The translations under genes were made by a program, and so were the position numbers. Below the pieces are notes generated by a model. The model did no database searches. It was given only the letters and a program-made list of their open reading frames with translations, and was not told where the DNA came from. Below, piece after piece: positions 34,868 through 44,343 of a stretch of DNA of 64,000 nt (positions are counted from its first letter, which is position 1; each line of letters begins with the position of its first letter). The stretch comes from Alphaproteobacteria bacterium (GTDB lineage: Bacteria > Pseudomonadota > Alphaproteobacteria > Rhizobiales > JAJFHC01). The stretch lies in assembly GCA_021775805.1 (NCBI GenBank), contig JAJFHD010000130.1:1-64000 (forward strand), written 5' to 3'.

Positions 34868-35725
34868 TCAGGCTCCAATCCGTTCGGCAATGGCGACAAT
34901 GCGGTGCATATCACGCAGCACCGGTTTTTCAATCAGCTTTCCGTCGATCACGACGAGGCCGGTGTCCGCTTCTTCAAAGGTCCGGATTATCCGCCGGGCC
35001 CGGGCAATCTCGTCGGCGCCTGGCGTGAAGACATGGTTCAGTGCCGCGATCTGCTTGGGGTGCACGGCCCCCTTGCCGGCGAAGCCAAGACCTCTGGCCT
35101 GTTGGGCGGCAACAGCCATTCCTTCGGGATCGTCAAGATCGAGGTAAGGCACATCAATAGCGTCGAGACCGGCACTGGCGGCGGCATGAATAACCCGCGA
35201 ACGCGCATACAGGAGCGGCTCCCAGGCATTCTGGCATCGAAGTTCGGCCGCCATGTCGACGCCGCCAAACAGGATGGCGTCAATCCGGCCCGAGCAGTGC
35301 GCGATGTCGTACGCCGCCTCAAGGCCTGCATTGGTCTCGATAATCACCTGCAGGCGTGTGGCGTGGCCCCTCTCGGTCAACAGGTTGTCGAGCATGACAA
35401 CTTCATCGGGCGTGCGGACCTTCGGCATCATCAAAGACGGCGGCGGCGTATCGGTTGCCAGTATCGCCTGAACATCCGCAATGCCAAATGCCTCACGCAT
35501 TGAGTTGATCCGCACGACCCGCTCAACGCCATCATCTGCCTGTGGCGTTTCAAACAGCCCCAGCGCGGCCGCGCGGGCTTCGGCCTTGTCCTTCGGCGCG
35601 ATCCCGTCCTCCAATTCGACACAGACGATATCCGCACCGCTGCTCAACGCCTTGGGGTACATGTCGGGCTTCAGCCCCGGCGTGAAAATGAAACTGCGGC
35701 GCGGTCGGGTAACAGGGTCTGTCAT
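34868..35725 (-). CDS. CitE-like HpcH/HpaI aldolase family lyase
   Basis: A 285-residue TIM-barrel protein of the citrate-lyase-beta/malyl-CoA lyase group: RRSFIFTPGLKPDMYPKALS at the start, VCVELEDGIAPKDKAEAR, MMPKVRTPDEV, VIIETNAGLEAAYDIA and GKGAVHPKQIAALNHVF. The Mg ligands (E in VIIETN, D in FGGVD) are present. Candidate reactions are cleavage or thioester hydrolysis of a malyl-CoA-like or citramalyl-CoA-like compound. It begins the operon with SBP56, ferredoxin and CoA-binding protein. Confidence 0.83.
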   Translation of the reverse strand: MTDPVTRPRRSFIFTPGLKPDMYPKALSSGADIVCVELEDGIAPKDKAEARAAALGLFETPQADDGVERVVRINSMREAFGIADVQAILATDTPPPSLMMPKVRTPDEVVMLDNLLTERGHATRLQVIIETNAGLEAAYDIAHCSGRIDAILFGGVDMAAELRCQNAWEPLLYARSRVIHAAASAGLDAIDVPYLDLDDPEGMAVAAQQARGLGFAGKGAVHPKQIAALNHVFTPGADEIARARRIIRTFEEADTGLVVIDGKLIEKPVLRDMHRIVAIAERIGA

Positions 35726-36343
35726 GGTGATTTTTTGTTCTCTCTTGCTGTTTAACGGCCGCCCGAGGATATTGCATATATACGGGCCGGCCGGTCAATG
35801 TTGCACGTGTTTTTCGGTGACAGAGCGCATACAGGACCTGGGACAGTAAACGGAATCTCGTGCGAGGATCTGCAGACAGCATTCAATCGCGCCTTCGCGC
35901 GGACGGCAATGGCAGTGCTCGTATTCAAAAGAAGATGCCGGACCGCTCACCGTTCCGGTCATGCTGCAATCACCAGGTAACGGTAAACAGTGTGCGTTTT
36001 ATCGCCGTCGTGAGGGCGAGGCTGCGGACCGTATCGGGCCCAATACCGCAACGCTCGGCAGCCCATTCGGGTGAGTTCAGCAGCCATGGCGCCGTCGCTG
36101 CCGCCGGCAGTAACATCAATGCCGAATCACCAAACACTTCGATACCGCCGGATTCGAATGGCATTCCCCGCTCCGAAAACCGAAAGTGAAGAATATAGTC
36201 AATTAGATAAACTAACCAATATGCGCAGATCAAATGACTCTGGGAATTCCGTCGATCGTCGTATTTCGTGTCGGGTTGCCGAAACAGAGTGCTTTTGGTA
36301 ACGAACAAAAACACAATCGCGTCAAAATCAGAAAGCGCTCTCC
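35726..36343. other. 618-base intergenic region between two divergent operons
   Basis: No convincing gene. On the minus strand, TTGACC followed by an AT-rich GTATATATGCAATATCC block lies about 50-80 bases before the CitE-like ATG and may be its promoter. A minus-strand open frame (35970-36314) has no recognisable family and an N-terminal half of odd composition; it may be a decayed gene end. The last 160 bases before 36344 are AT-rich and should contain the promoter of the GcvT-like gene, but no clear boxes stand out. Confidence 0.4.
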
Positions 36344-37507
36344 ATGAACTGGCAAGAACTCTCAGACCTCACAAACACCTCCCGGATCAGCGCCAGGCGC
36401 TTTGAGGAATCACCGTATGTCGACCGCTACGAAACCTCGGAAATGGTCCGTGGTGTCTATGCGGGACGCTTCTTCCCGGTGTTCAACGGCGAAGATCCGG
36501 TCCAGAAGTACTGGGTCCTCAGACGCAAGGCGGCGATTTTTGATGTGCCCGAAAAACCGGTAGAGATTTCCGGGCCCGATGCCCTGCCGTTCCTGGAGAA
36601 AATATTCGCGCGAACCGTCTCCACTTTGAGCGAAGGCCGTGGACTGTACGCCATTGCATGCACACCGCAGGGCGGCGTGTTCATGGATGGCGTTCTGTTC
36701 AAGCTTGCGCCCGACCGTTACTGGTACGTACAGGCAGACGGTGCGCTGGAAACCTGGCTTATCGCCCATAGTGGCGGTTACGACATCACCATATCCGACC
36801 CGCAATCACGGGTAATCCAGATCCAGGGACCGGCGTCACTCGACATCATGGGTGCTGCCTCCGCCGGCCGGATCGACGAAACCATGCGCTACTTTCAGTC
36901 CGGTTTCTTTGACCTTGGCGGGCAGGAGCTATACGTCTCGCGAACCGGATTCACCGGTGAACTCGGTTACGAAATCTATTGCCGCGGCGAAGCCACGGAT
37001 CACGGGTCCCTGTGGGACCATCTGATGGCCTCGGGCGAGCCTTTCGGCATGGAGTTTTCCAGCACCAGTTCGATGACGACGCGCCGCATTGAAGCGGGCA
37101 TCCTGGGCAACATGACCGATATGGACATGTCGATGACCCCATTCGAGGCAGGCCTCGCTCCGTTCATCGATATGGACAAGGCCGACTTCATCGGGCGCTC
37201 GGCACTTCTGAATGCAGACCGGCGTTGCCTGCTCCTTGGCCTTAAATGTTCTGACGCCACACCGTCCATGGGCAGCGTTGTTCTTGATGGCAATATCCCG
37301 GTCGGGCGCATGACGGCAAGTGCCCATTCACCGACGCTCGGCTGCGGCATAGGCTATGTCAGATTCAACACGCCCGGACCATGGACTGGACAAACGCTCG
37401 CACTCCTGTCGTCCGATGGCAAAAAACATGACGCAGAAATTGTCGACCTGCCGTTCTACGATCCGCAAAAGAAAATCGCCAGGGGGTTGGAAAAGACGAT
37501 TCCATGA
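36344..37507 (+). CDS. GcvT-like aminomethyltransferase (folate-dependent demethylase family)
   Basis: A 387-residue GcvT/DmdA-fold protein. Typical blocks are KYWVLRRKAAIFDVPEKPVE near the start, FTGELGYEIYCRGEA, TRRIEAGILGNMTDMDM and the C-terminal GCGIGYVRFNTPGPWTG. These proteins take a methyl or methylene group from an N-, O- or S-methyl substrate onto tetrahydrofolate. It is a single-domain protein, without the FAD half found in 21499-23970. Its stop overlaps the start of the GMC oxidoreductase (ATGA). Substrate unknown; a methylated compound of the same catabolic theme is probable. Confidence 0.78.
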   Translation: MNWQELSDLTNTSRISARRFEESPYVDRYETSEMVRGVYAGRFFPVFNGEDPVQKYWVLRRKAAIFDVPEKPVEISGPDALPFLEKIFARTVSTLSEGRGLYAIACTPQGGVFMDGVLFKLAPDRYWYVQADGALETWLIAHSGGYDITISDPQSRVIQIQGPASLDIMGAASAGRIDETMRYFQSGFFDLGGQELYVSRTGFTGELGYEIYCRGEATDHGSLWDHLMASGEPFGMEFSSTSSMTTRRIEAGILGNMTDMDMSMTPFEAGLAPFIDMDKADFIGRSALLNADRRCLLLGLKCSDATPSMGSVVLDGNIPVGRMTASAHSPTLGCGIGYVRFNTPGPWTGQTLALLSSDGKKHDAEIVDLPFYDPQKKIARGLEKTIP

Positions 37508-39144
37508 ACACAGAGTCCTACGATTACATTATCTGCGGCGCCGGTTCGGCGGGCTGTGTTCTGGCAAACAAGCTCAGCGCTGAACCGGGCGTACGCGTTC
37601 TGGTGCTGGAAGCCGGGCCCATGGACCACAATCTGATGATCCATATTCCGGCCGGCGTTTATGCTGTCTACACCAATCCCAAATACAACTGGAACTATGA
37701 GACCGAATGCGAACCGGAACTGAACGGCCGCAAGGTGTTTACACCGCGCGGCAAGGTCGTCGGTGGATCGTCGTCGATCAACTCCATGGTCTACATGCGC
37801 GGCCACCCCAAGGACTACGACCGGTGGGCAAGCGAGTTCGGACTCGACAAGTGGAGTTTCGATCAATGCCTGCCATACTTCAAGGCGGGTGAGGCAAGTG
37901 ACCGTGGCGCCGATGAGTGGCGTGGTGCGGAAGGGCCGCTCGGCGTTACAAAGGGGGCCCTGGAAAACCCGCTGTTCGATGCCTTTCTGGATTCCGGCGA
38001 ACAGGCCGGACAGGGGCGGTCAGAGGATCTGAACGGTTATCAGCCGGAAGGGGTTGCCCGGCTGGACAGCACCAAGAAGAATGGCCGGCGCTGCAGTGCT
38101 GCCGTTGCCCATTTGCGGCCCGCACTCAAGCGCCGGAATCTGACTCTGGAAACCGGTGCCATGGCGCGGCGGATTGTCATTGAAGGCAATCGCGCTGCAG
38201 GGATCGAGTATCAGCGCAACGGAACAGTCCACACAGCGCGGGCGGACCGTGAAGTCATTCTGTCCGGCGGCGCGATCAACTCGCCCCAGCTCCTGATGAT
38301 TTCCGGCGTCGGACCGGCCGACCACCTGCGGTCGGTTGGCATCGAACCCAAGCTCGACCTGCCGGGCGTCGGCCGAAACCTGCAGGACCATCCCACGGTG
38401 ATTGTCCAGGTGGCATGCACTGAACCGGTCAGCATCGATTGGGTGGCCAAACCGCACCACAAACTGATGGCAGGCGCTCGATGGTTGTTGACCCGCAAAG
38501 GGATTGCCACGTCCAATATATGGGAGGCCGGTGGCCTGGTGCGCGGCAACGCAGGTGTGCCCTATCCCAATCTGCAATATCATTTCGGCCCGGTCGGCTT
38601 CAGCTATGAAGGCGATGACATCAAGCTGCACCAGGCGTTTGCCATTCACATCGATCAGCTGCGGCCCACCAGCCGTGGCCGGATTGACCTGAAATCCGCC
38701 GATCCCTTCGAAAAGCCGGCGATTCACTTCAACTACCTGCAGACCGAGCATGATCGCCGTGAGTTGATCGAGGGTATCCGCCTGACCCGGGATCTTGTCC
38801 GTCAGCCGGCATTCGACCGCCTCCGCGGCGCCGAAATTCTGCCCGGTGACGCTGTCTCCAGCGATGCCGACATTCTCGCTTTCCTGAGGAATTCAACCGA
38901 GACCGACTACCACCCTTGTGCGACCTGCCGGATGGGCACCGATGCCATGGCCGTCGTCGATGACGAGCTTCGGGTGCACGGTATTGAAGGGCTGCGGGTC
39001 GTCGATGCCTCGGTCATGCCGCAGGTGATCAGTGCCAACCTCAATGCCCCGACACAGATGATCGCGGCCCGCGCTGCCGACTTCATTCTGGGCAACCCGC
39101 AGCGCGACCCGTTGACGGCAAGATTCCACTTTTCAGACAACTGA
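37504..39144 (+). CDS. GMC-family FAD-dependent alcohol dehydrogenase
   Basis: A 546-residue choline-dehydrogenase-like enzyme: FAD-binding YIICGAGSAGCVLANKLS at the N-terminus, the PRGKVVGGSSSINSMVYMRG signature 1, SGGAINSPQLLMISGVGP signature 2, and the active-site histidine in YHPCATCRMG followed by NLNAPTQMIAARA. It oxidises a primary or secondary alcohol. Translationally coupled to the GcvT-like gene, it may oxidise an alcohol group of the same methylated substrate. Choline itself is not assured, since betA-specific context (betB, betI) is absent. Confidence 0.85.
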   Translation: MNTESYDYIICGAGSAGCVLANKLSAEPGVRVLVLEAGPMDHNLMIHIPAGVYAVYTNPKYNWNYETECEPELNGRKVFTPRGKVVGGSSSINSMVYMRGHPKDYDRWASEFGLDKWSFDQCLPYFKAGEASDRGADEWRGAEGPLGVTKGALENPLFDAFLDSGEQAGQGRSEDLNGYQPEGVARLDSTKKNGRRCSAAVAHLRPALKRRNLTLETGAMARRIVIEGNRAAGIEYQRNGTVHTARADREVILSGGAINSPQLLMISGVGPADHLRSVGIEPKLDLPGVGRNLQDHPTVIVQVACTEPVSIDWVAKPHHKLMAGARWLLTRKGIATSNIWEAGGLVRGNAGVPYPNLQYHFGPVGFSYEGDDIKLHQAFAIHIDQLRPTSRGRIDLKSADPFEKPAIHFNYLQTEHDRRELIEGIRLTRDLVRQPAFDRLRGAEILPGDAVSSDADILAFLRNSTETDYHPCATCRMGTDAMAVVDDELRVHGIEGLRVVDASVMPQVISANLNAPTQMIAARAADFILGNPQRDPLTARFHFSDN

Positions 39145-39167
39145 GATCATAACGGAACGCTTGTCTT

Positions 39168-39500
39168 GTGATTTTTTGTGACGATGCAATATGGTCGACG
39201 CGGACATATCATGCAGGGGACGGGCTACGCTTCACCGATTACAACCTGGCGCTTCAGGCAGCGATCGCCGGTCAGGGATTCATCATCGGCAGCACATCGA
39301 TCTTGCGCGATCTCGTCGAAGCCAACCTGCTGATAAACCCGTTTCCCTGCGGCGTAGCGACCGATATCGGATATGACCTGGTAACGACCGAAACCGCCCA
39401 GTCCAGAAGCGAGGGTGCAACATTCATCGAGTGGACAAAGCAAGAGGCCCATTCCAGCGATTTTCATGAGCCTGGAGTGGTGTCGGTCGTGTCGCGTTGA
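39168..39500 (+). pseudogene. LysR-family regulator C-terminal remnant
   Basis: The frame from GTG 39168 reads STRTYHAGDGLRFTDYNLAL then QAAIAGQGFIIGSTS and LVEANLLINPFP, which is the last third of the effector domain of a GcvA-type LysR regulator. The helix-turn-helix and first effector subdomain are missing, and nothing upstream (24 bases to the GMC gene) could supply them. It is therefore a truncated relic, presumably of a regulator that once controlled a neighbouring operon. Confidence 0.7.
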
Positions 39501-39575
39501 AATGACCGACCTTGTCTTGTCCGCGTCGGAGGCCTCGCTCGAACGCCTTGTTTTCCCCGTTTGCGGGGGACTCGA

Positions 39576-40517
39576 CTACGGGTCTTGTCTCTCAACATCC
39601 GCGGCGTGCCCCCTCCAGCCCTGGGCCTCGATGAACACCCGGCGGATGGACGGGTATGTGGCTTTGATCTTGCGCTCAAATTCGGATATGGCGTGCTCGA
39701 CTTCGTCGGCTGAAAGACCCGGTACGAAATCGAAACTCGCGTTGAGCAATATGTCATTTGGTCCAAGATGCATCGTCAGAATTTCGTTGGTCTTGCCGAT
39801 TCGTTTGTCGTCCGTCGCCATTTTTTCAATGAATTCAACAACCTCTGGATCCGCGCCCTCGCCGATCAAGAGGCTCTTGGCCTCGACCGCCAGCAGTACC
39901 GCCACCAGAGCCAGGACAATACCGATGCCGACAGACGCGATCCCGTCCAACTCCGGAATCCCGAAATACTGGGCCCCGGCAATCCCGAGAAGTGCAATCA
40001 GCAAACCGATCATGGCCGCTGTGTCTTCAAACAACACCGTGAAGACAGTGGGATCCTTGCTGTGCCGAATGGCGGACACGAATGACATGTCGCCGCGTTG
40101 CTGGTTGAATGCCCGGTAAGCGATCATCCAGGCCACGCCCTCGAACACCATCCCAAGGCTCAGCACGGCGTAGTTCCATCCCGGATTGCTTACCGGGTGG
40201 GGATGCCGGATGCGCTCGATGCCTTCATATATGGACACACCGGCACCGACGGCAAAAATCAGCAATGCAACCACGAAGGTCCAGAAATAGAGCTCCATTC
40301 CATATCCGAACGGATGATGTTTGTCGGGCTTTTTCTCTGCGCGACTCATGCCGAACAGCAGAAGCAGCTGATTGCCGCAGTCAACGACCGAATGGACGCC
40401 TTCGCTGAGCATGGCCGAACTGCCGGTGAAACCCGCCGCGACAAATTTTGAAACCGCGATCAGAGCGTTTCCGATGAACGCCGCATAGATGACCGTCTTG
40501 GAGCTGCCTGCCGCCAT
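39576..40517 (-). CDS. Cation diffusion facilitator (CDF) transporter
   Basis: A 313-residue CDF protein with six hydrophobic segments. LSEGVHSVVDCGNQLLLLFG carries the helix-2 metal ligands (His, Asp), HHPFGYGMELYFW the cytosolic loop, and VLFEDTAAMIGLLIALLG the helix-5 site, where the common His-x3-Asp is replaced by Glu-Asp, which can change metal preference. The C-terminal about 90 residues form the usual cytosolic ferredoxin-like domain. Exports a divalent metal, probably zinc, iron or manganese, against protons. A short CCCCG-TTTG-CGGGG hairpin (39555-39568) follows its stop. Confidence 0.88.
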   Translation of the reverse strand: MAAGSSKTVIYAAFIGNALIAVSKFVAAGFTGSSAMLSEGVHSVVDCGNQLLLLFGMSRAEKKPDKHHPFGYGMELYFWTFVVALLIFAVGAGVSIYEGIERIRHPHPVSNPGWNYAVLSLGMVFEGVAWMIAYRAFNQQRGDMSFVSAIRHSKDPTVFTVLFEDTAAMIGLLIALLGIAGAQYFGIPELDGIASVGIGIVLALVAVLLAVEAKSLLIGEGADPEVVEFIEKMATDDKRIGKTNEILTMHLGPNDILLNASFDFVPGLSADEVEHAISEFERKIKATYPSIRRVFIEAQGWRGHAADVERQDP

Positions 40518-40747
40518 ATGATGTTTCCGATGATGCTGGTTCTCTATGGTCGTTCGGGGAAGATACCGGCGAGTAAGTGCCTGAACCTAATTCATTCGCG
40601 GCATCTTCGTCGCGATGTCAAAAAAGAAACCCCACGATGTCTGAAATCGGCCCACGCAACCGATCCAAGGGCAAGCTGTAGGACTTATTTGGTTATTAGG
40701 CAACTTTTTCTGCTATAGATAAAATTGTGTAAGCTACGAGGCATGAC

Positions 40748-41062
40748 ATGACTGACATTCCATCCATAGAAAGTGCTGCGGACCATCTGGCCGGGCTCTA
40801 TGAAAAACCATTTGGTGGCAAAATGTCTGGACGCTATCGCATCGCCACAAAATTCCTGCGCGAGCTCACCGGACGACGCAGGTTGTACGAGGCTGATATC
40901 CGTGAATTGACACGGGCACTTCTGGAGAGAGGCTACGTACTGGTCGATATGGATAGCTTCTACGTCGTGATGAGTTCCAACACATTCCTGAATTACCGGC
41001 GTGTTAACGAGCAATGTCTTCAAGACCAAGAGCAGATGTCGGGAGGCAACACGTTGCAATAG
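40748..41062 (+). CDS. Hypothetical protein, 104 residues
   Basis: I do not recognise a family. The protein is hydrophilic, starts MTDIPSIESAADHLAGLYEK, and is helix-rich with a basic patch (TKFLRELTGRRRLYEADIRE) and a beta-like VLVDMDSFYVVMSSNTFLNY segment, which could form a small alpha/beta fold. No signal peptide or membrane helix. Codon use is like the neighbours. It stands alone between the divergent CDF gene and mscS, with 230 bases of AT-containing upstream sequence that may hold both promoters. Confidence 0.55.
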   Translation: MTDIPSIESAADHLAGLYEKPFGGKMSGRYRIATKFLRELTGRRRLYEADIRELTRALLERGYVLVDMDSFYVVMSSNTFLNYRRVNEQCLQDQEQMSGGNTLQ

Positions 41063-41191
41063 GTCTTTCTTCCAAGCTGAGTTGTACGGCGTCCTTGCAA
41101 GATAGCGCACCTTTGCACCGGTGCCCTATTCGCAACGGTCACAGGAAGGTGCACAATTTGGTTGAGATCCATCAACACAGGATACCACGAC

Positions 41192-42496
41192 ATGGATTGG
41201 CTCAGGAACAACGCTGACTTTATCTGGCAAAAGGGCCTCGAAATATCTTCGAGTAGTTCAACTTACCTGCAGTTGGGTATTGTGGCATTTGCCCTGTTGA
41301 TCGCCTGGGTGCTCTCAGCCTCAATGGCAACACATGTCAGGATATTCCGTACCGACCCTATGCCAGGTCCCCTTCAGGCGGTTCTGAAATTTATCCGTGA
41401 CGCCAAACCGTTGCTGTGGCCATTGCTGACCGTCGTTGCGCTGGGCATTGCTGTACCAATCAGTAATGCCGTCGCCGGGCAGGTTTGGCTTGCCCAGGCG
41501 GCACAAGGCGTCGCAATGGTCATTCTGCTCTACAACGTGGCCGATCACTTCATCAGGAACGAAGCCGTCATCGCGATCATCAAGTGGATTGGCGTTCCGG
41601 TCGCAATTCTCTACGCGCTTGGGTTTCATGACGACGTGATTGCCCAACTCGACAGCACCGCCTTCCAGTTGGGCAACATCAGAGTCACCGCCTACGGCAT
41701 CCTCAGAACTCTTGTGTTCGGTGTGATCCTGTTCTGGATGGGCCGGGCGTCAAACGACACCGGCAAGCGTGTAATCCGCGGCCAGAAAAAACTGGACGTA
41801 GGCACCCAGGAGGTGCTGGCGAAGCTCTTCGAAATTGCGATTTTCGTGGCCGTTTTCCTCATCCTCGTCAACATCATGGGCATCGACCTGACGGCGCTCG
41901 CCGTCTTCGGTGGTGCGCTCGGGGTCGGGTTGGGTTTCGGCCTGCAGCAAATCGCGTCTAATTTCATTTCCGGACTGATAATCCTGCTGGACCGCAGCGT
42001 GACCGTTGGCGACTTCATCGAACTCGAGGATGGCCGCTCGGGAACCCTGCGCGAACTCACCATGCGTTCTGCGACGCTCGAGTCGTTCGACGGCAAGGAC
42101 ATCATGGTTCCGAACGAAAAGTTCATCACGACGTCATTCGTCAACTGGACGCACAACAACAAGAAGCAGCGGTATCCGCTGACATTTCAGGTCGCCTATT
42201 CGACCGATCTGGAAAAACTGTTCCCCATCGTTGTCGACATTGTCGCCAGCCATCCCAAGGTCCTGAGCGGTGAAGACGTGCCGCTTGCAGAGCGCCCGGA
42301 TGCCGAGATCCAGAGCTTCGACGATTCCGGCATAACGATCCTCGTCGAGTTCTGGATTGAAGGGATCGATGATGGCGACAATCGCGTCGGCGGAGACCTG
42401 AACATGATGATCTGGACAGCGCTCAAGGCCAACGGCATTGAAATTCCGTTCCCGCAACGGGAAGTCAGAATTCTCGGAGATGCGACAGTGACTTGA
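41192..42496 (+). CDS. MscS-family mechanosensitive ion channel
   Basis: A 434-residue channel with about five membrane helices. The pore-lining helix region is LTALAVFGGALGVGLGFGLQ, followed by the MscS beta domain (SNFISGLIILLDRSVTVGDF; GKDIMVPNEKFITTSFVNWT) and the C-terminal alpha-beta domain ending IEIPFPQREVRILG. It opens on membrane tension and releases solutes on hypo-osmotic shock. The ATG at 41192 is preferred over a TTG at 41162. A degraded second MscS C-terminus lies at 47043-47220. Confidence 0.9.
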   Translation: MDWLRNNADFIWQKGLEISSSSSTYLQLGIVAFALLIAWVLSASMATHVRIFRTDPMPGPLQAVLKFIRDAKPLLWPLLTVVALGIAVPISNAVAGQVWLAQAAQGVAMVILLYNVADHFIRNEAVIAIIKWIGVPVAILYALGFHDDVIAQLDSTAFQLGNIRVTAYGILRTLVFGVILFWMGRASNDTGKRVIRGQKKLDVGTQEVLAKLFEIAIFVAVFLILVNIMGIDLTALAVFGGALGVGLGFGLQQIASNFISGLIILLDRSVTVGDFIELEDGRSGTLRELTMRSATLESFDGKDIMVPNEKFITTSFVNWTHNNKKQRYPLTFQVAYSTDLEKLFPIVVDIVASHPKVLSGEDVPLAERPDAEIQSFDDSGITILVEFWIEGIDDGDNRVGGDLNMMIWTALKANGIEIPFPQREVRILGDATVT

Positions 42497-42599
42497 CGGG
42501 CTTGTCAGATCCGATTTCGGCAGATGGTTTTGTAATAGGGGGAAGGATCGGCATGCCTGTTCAGCATTCCCTGATCGCCTTGCCGTAGGCCGTGTCCCC

Positions 42600-42620
42600 T
42601 AGACCAGATACGGTCTAAAC
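42600..42620. repeat. 21-bp imperfect palindrome, copy 1 (at the mgtE 3' end)
   Basis: TAGACC-AGATAC-GGTCTA plus AAC. The six-base arms are fully complementary and the right arm includes the mgtE stop codon on the minus strand. A second copy with 20 of 21 bases identical is at 49328-49348, upstream of the TerC gene. Role unknown; a terminator or a regulator site are both possible. Confidence 0.6.
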
Positions 42621-43991
42621 CAGCAATGGCATGAACGCTGTCGCCAGACTCAACACCAGGAAGAAACCGGCCATATCGGTGATGGTTGTCAGGAGTGGGC
42701 CACTGGCAACCGCCGGATCCTGCCCGAACCGTTTCAACAGCAACGGCACCACGCCCCCAATGGAAACGGCAATCAATGTATTGAGGGACAAGGCCAACCC
42801 GATGACCAGACCCAGATAGGCATTGCCTTTCCAGATCCAGGCCACGCCGCCGATCAGAATGCCGAGTGCCGTGCCATTAATCGCGCCAACCGATATTTCC
42901 TTGAGCCAGACCCACATCGCATCGACAGGTTTGACCAGACCCAGTGACAGTTCCCGCATCGTCACGGCGACGGCCTGGTTGCCTGAGCAGCCGCTCATGT
43001 CCGACACCATGGGCAGAAAGACCGCGATCGCAATAACTGCGGCGATAGTTTCCTCGTAGGCGGATATCACGCTTGCCGCAATGATGTTCAGCCCGATATT
43101 GGCCGACAACCATGCCAGCCGCCGGCGCGAGCGAACCGGCAAAGGCATCGAGCGCAGCTCATCGCCAAAGACACCCTGGAGCTTGAGGCTTTCGGCTTCG
43201 GCGCGCTCGAGAGCGGCCTCATCGACCGCCGACCGCGACACCACGCCAACCAGACGGCCGTCGGATTCGACAACCGGAACCCCAAGAAACGGATGTTTGT
43301 CGAAAACATCTCGCAAATCGTCCAGGGACGTATCCACAGAAACTGTTAGAGGTTGGACCATGATGTCCGTCAGGCGTGAGGACCGTCTGGCTGTCAACAG
43401 ACCGCGCAGGGATACGACCCCAACCGGGATCTCATTGGTATCCAGAATGTAGGGGTGCTGACCCCGATAGCGCTCGAAATCGTCTTCGTCGGATGCGAGC
43501 CGCCTGAGCACTTCGGCCACTGTGTCGGCCTCGTGGAAAGTAAAGGCTTCTGCAATCATCAACCCACCGGCTTCGTCATTATCGTAGGCGGCGAGCCGGC
43601 GCACATCCTCGGCATCTTCCGCGTCCATTTCCGCCAGGATAGCGGCCGCGTCTTCTTCACCCAGTTCGCCGATGATGTCTGCCTGAACGTCGGAGTCCAG
43701 TTCATCGATGATCCCGGCCGCGGTGTTGGCCTGAAGACGCTCCAACAAGTCGGCGGCAAGCTCGCTCGGTGCTTCTTCTATGTACTCTGCGGCCATCTCG
43801 GCGGGAATCATCGACAGCACACGATCGCATTGCTCCGGCGCCAGGTGCAGAATCTCCCGCAAGGCGTCGCTGAAAGACAAGGGCTCGAGCAGCTTCATCA
43901 GGCCATCCGGATCGCTGTTTTCAAGGTACGAATGTATCTGGTCAGCGACGGAGACATCGATCTCCTCTTCTGGCGATTGGTGCGGGTGCAT
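42615..43991 (-). CDS. mgtE: Magnesium transporter MgtE
   Basis: A 458-residue MgtE. The N-terminal helical superhelix domain holds tandem motifs such as AAEYIEEAPSELAADLLERL and DIIGELGEEDAAAILAEMDA; two CBS domains follow (about residues 140-265, IMVQPLTVSVDTSLDDLRDV). The C-terminal membrane domain has five helices, including VSDMSGCSGNQAVAVTMREL with the pore-facing glycine/asparagine motif. It imports Mg2+ and gates closed at high internal magnesium. It is single-gene, opposite to mscS and to the RimK cassette. Confidence 0.93.
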   Translation of the reverse strand: MHPHQSPEEEIDVSVADQIHSYLENSDPDGLMKLLEPLSFSDALREILHLAPEQCDRVLSMIPAEMAAEYIEEAPSELAADLLERLQANTAAGIIDELDSDVQADIIGELGEEDAAAILAEMDAEDAEDVRRLAAYDNDEAGGLMIAEAFTFHEADTVAEVLRRLASDEDDFERYRGQHPYILDTNEIPVGVVSLRGLLTARRSSRLTDIMVQPLTVSVDTSLDDLRDVFDKHPFLGVPVVESDGRLVGVVSRSAVDEAALERAEAESLKLQGVFGDELRSMPLPVRSRRRLAWLSANIGLNIIAASVISAYEETIAAVIAIAVFLPMVSDMSGCSGNQAVAVTMRELSLGLVKPVDAMWVWLKEISVGAINGTALGILIGGVAWIWKGNAYLGLVIGLALSLNTLIAVSIGGVVPLLLKRFGQDPAVASGPLLTTITDMAGFFLVLSLATAFMPLLV

Positions 43992-44343
43992 GGCGGCTGC
44001 TCCTCAGTCCGGGTATGTTTGAGCCTAGGTCTGATATCAAACTAATTGTAAATTGGATAAAAATTCATTGCTATAGACAAGTAACATTCACCTCGATATA
44101 AAACCTCAATATGACTGAGAACATCAACACCCGTGTCCGGACCACCGAAAGATGGACGGCAAACCAACGGCCGGTACCGGATTTCAACAAATCCGGACTG
44201 CCGTCGGATCGGCCTCCGGCATCTCTATAAAGGCGATATCCCGAAACCAGCCTGCGCTGAGCCGGAACGAGGTTATGTCCCGATCGGCACGGACAGTTTC
44301 TTTGAAGCGTCGAGGACCGCCGTGTTAAAGAGGAGTCAATTGC
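43992..44343. other. 352-base intergenic region between mgtE and the RimK cassette
   Basis: Holds the divergent promoters of mgtE and of the 44344 gene. The left part is AT-rich (around 44030-44110). A 39-codon open frame at 44111-44230 lacks a ribosome-binding site and is not called. AAAGAGGAG just before 44344 is the ribosome-binding site of the protease-like gene. No M-box-like element was recognised. Confidence 0.4.

Noticed and set aside
35970..36314. 114-codon minus-strand open frame between operons
   Set aside because: No recognised family and AT-rich odd N-terminus; could be a relic but not supportable.
36344..37507. DMSP demethylase DmdA
   Set aside because: The fold family matches, but no DmdA-specific segment or neighbouring DMSP genes could be recognised.
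39555..39568. CCCCG-TTTG-CGGGG hairpin as intrinsic terminator of the CDF gene
   Set aside because: Only a five-base stem and followed by A rather than U in the CDF transcript; not called as a terminator.
44111..44230. 39-codon open frame before the RimK cassette
   Set aside because: No ribosome-binding site and no recognisable feature; probably chance.
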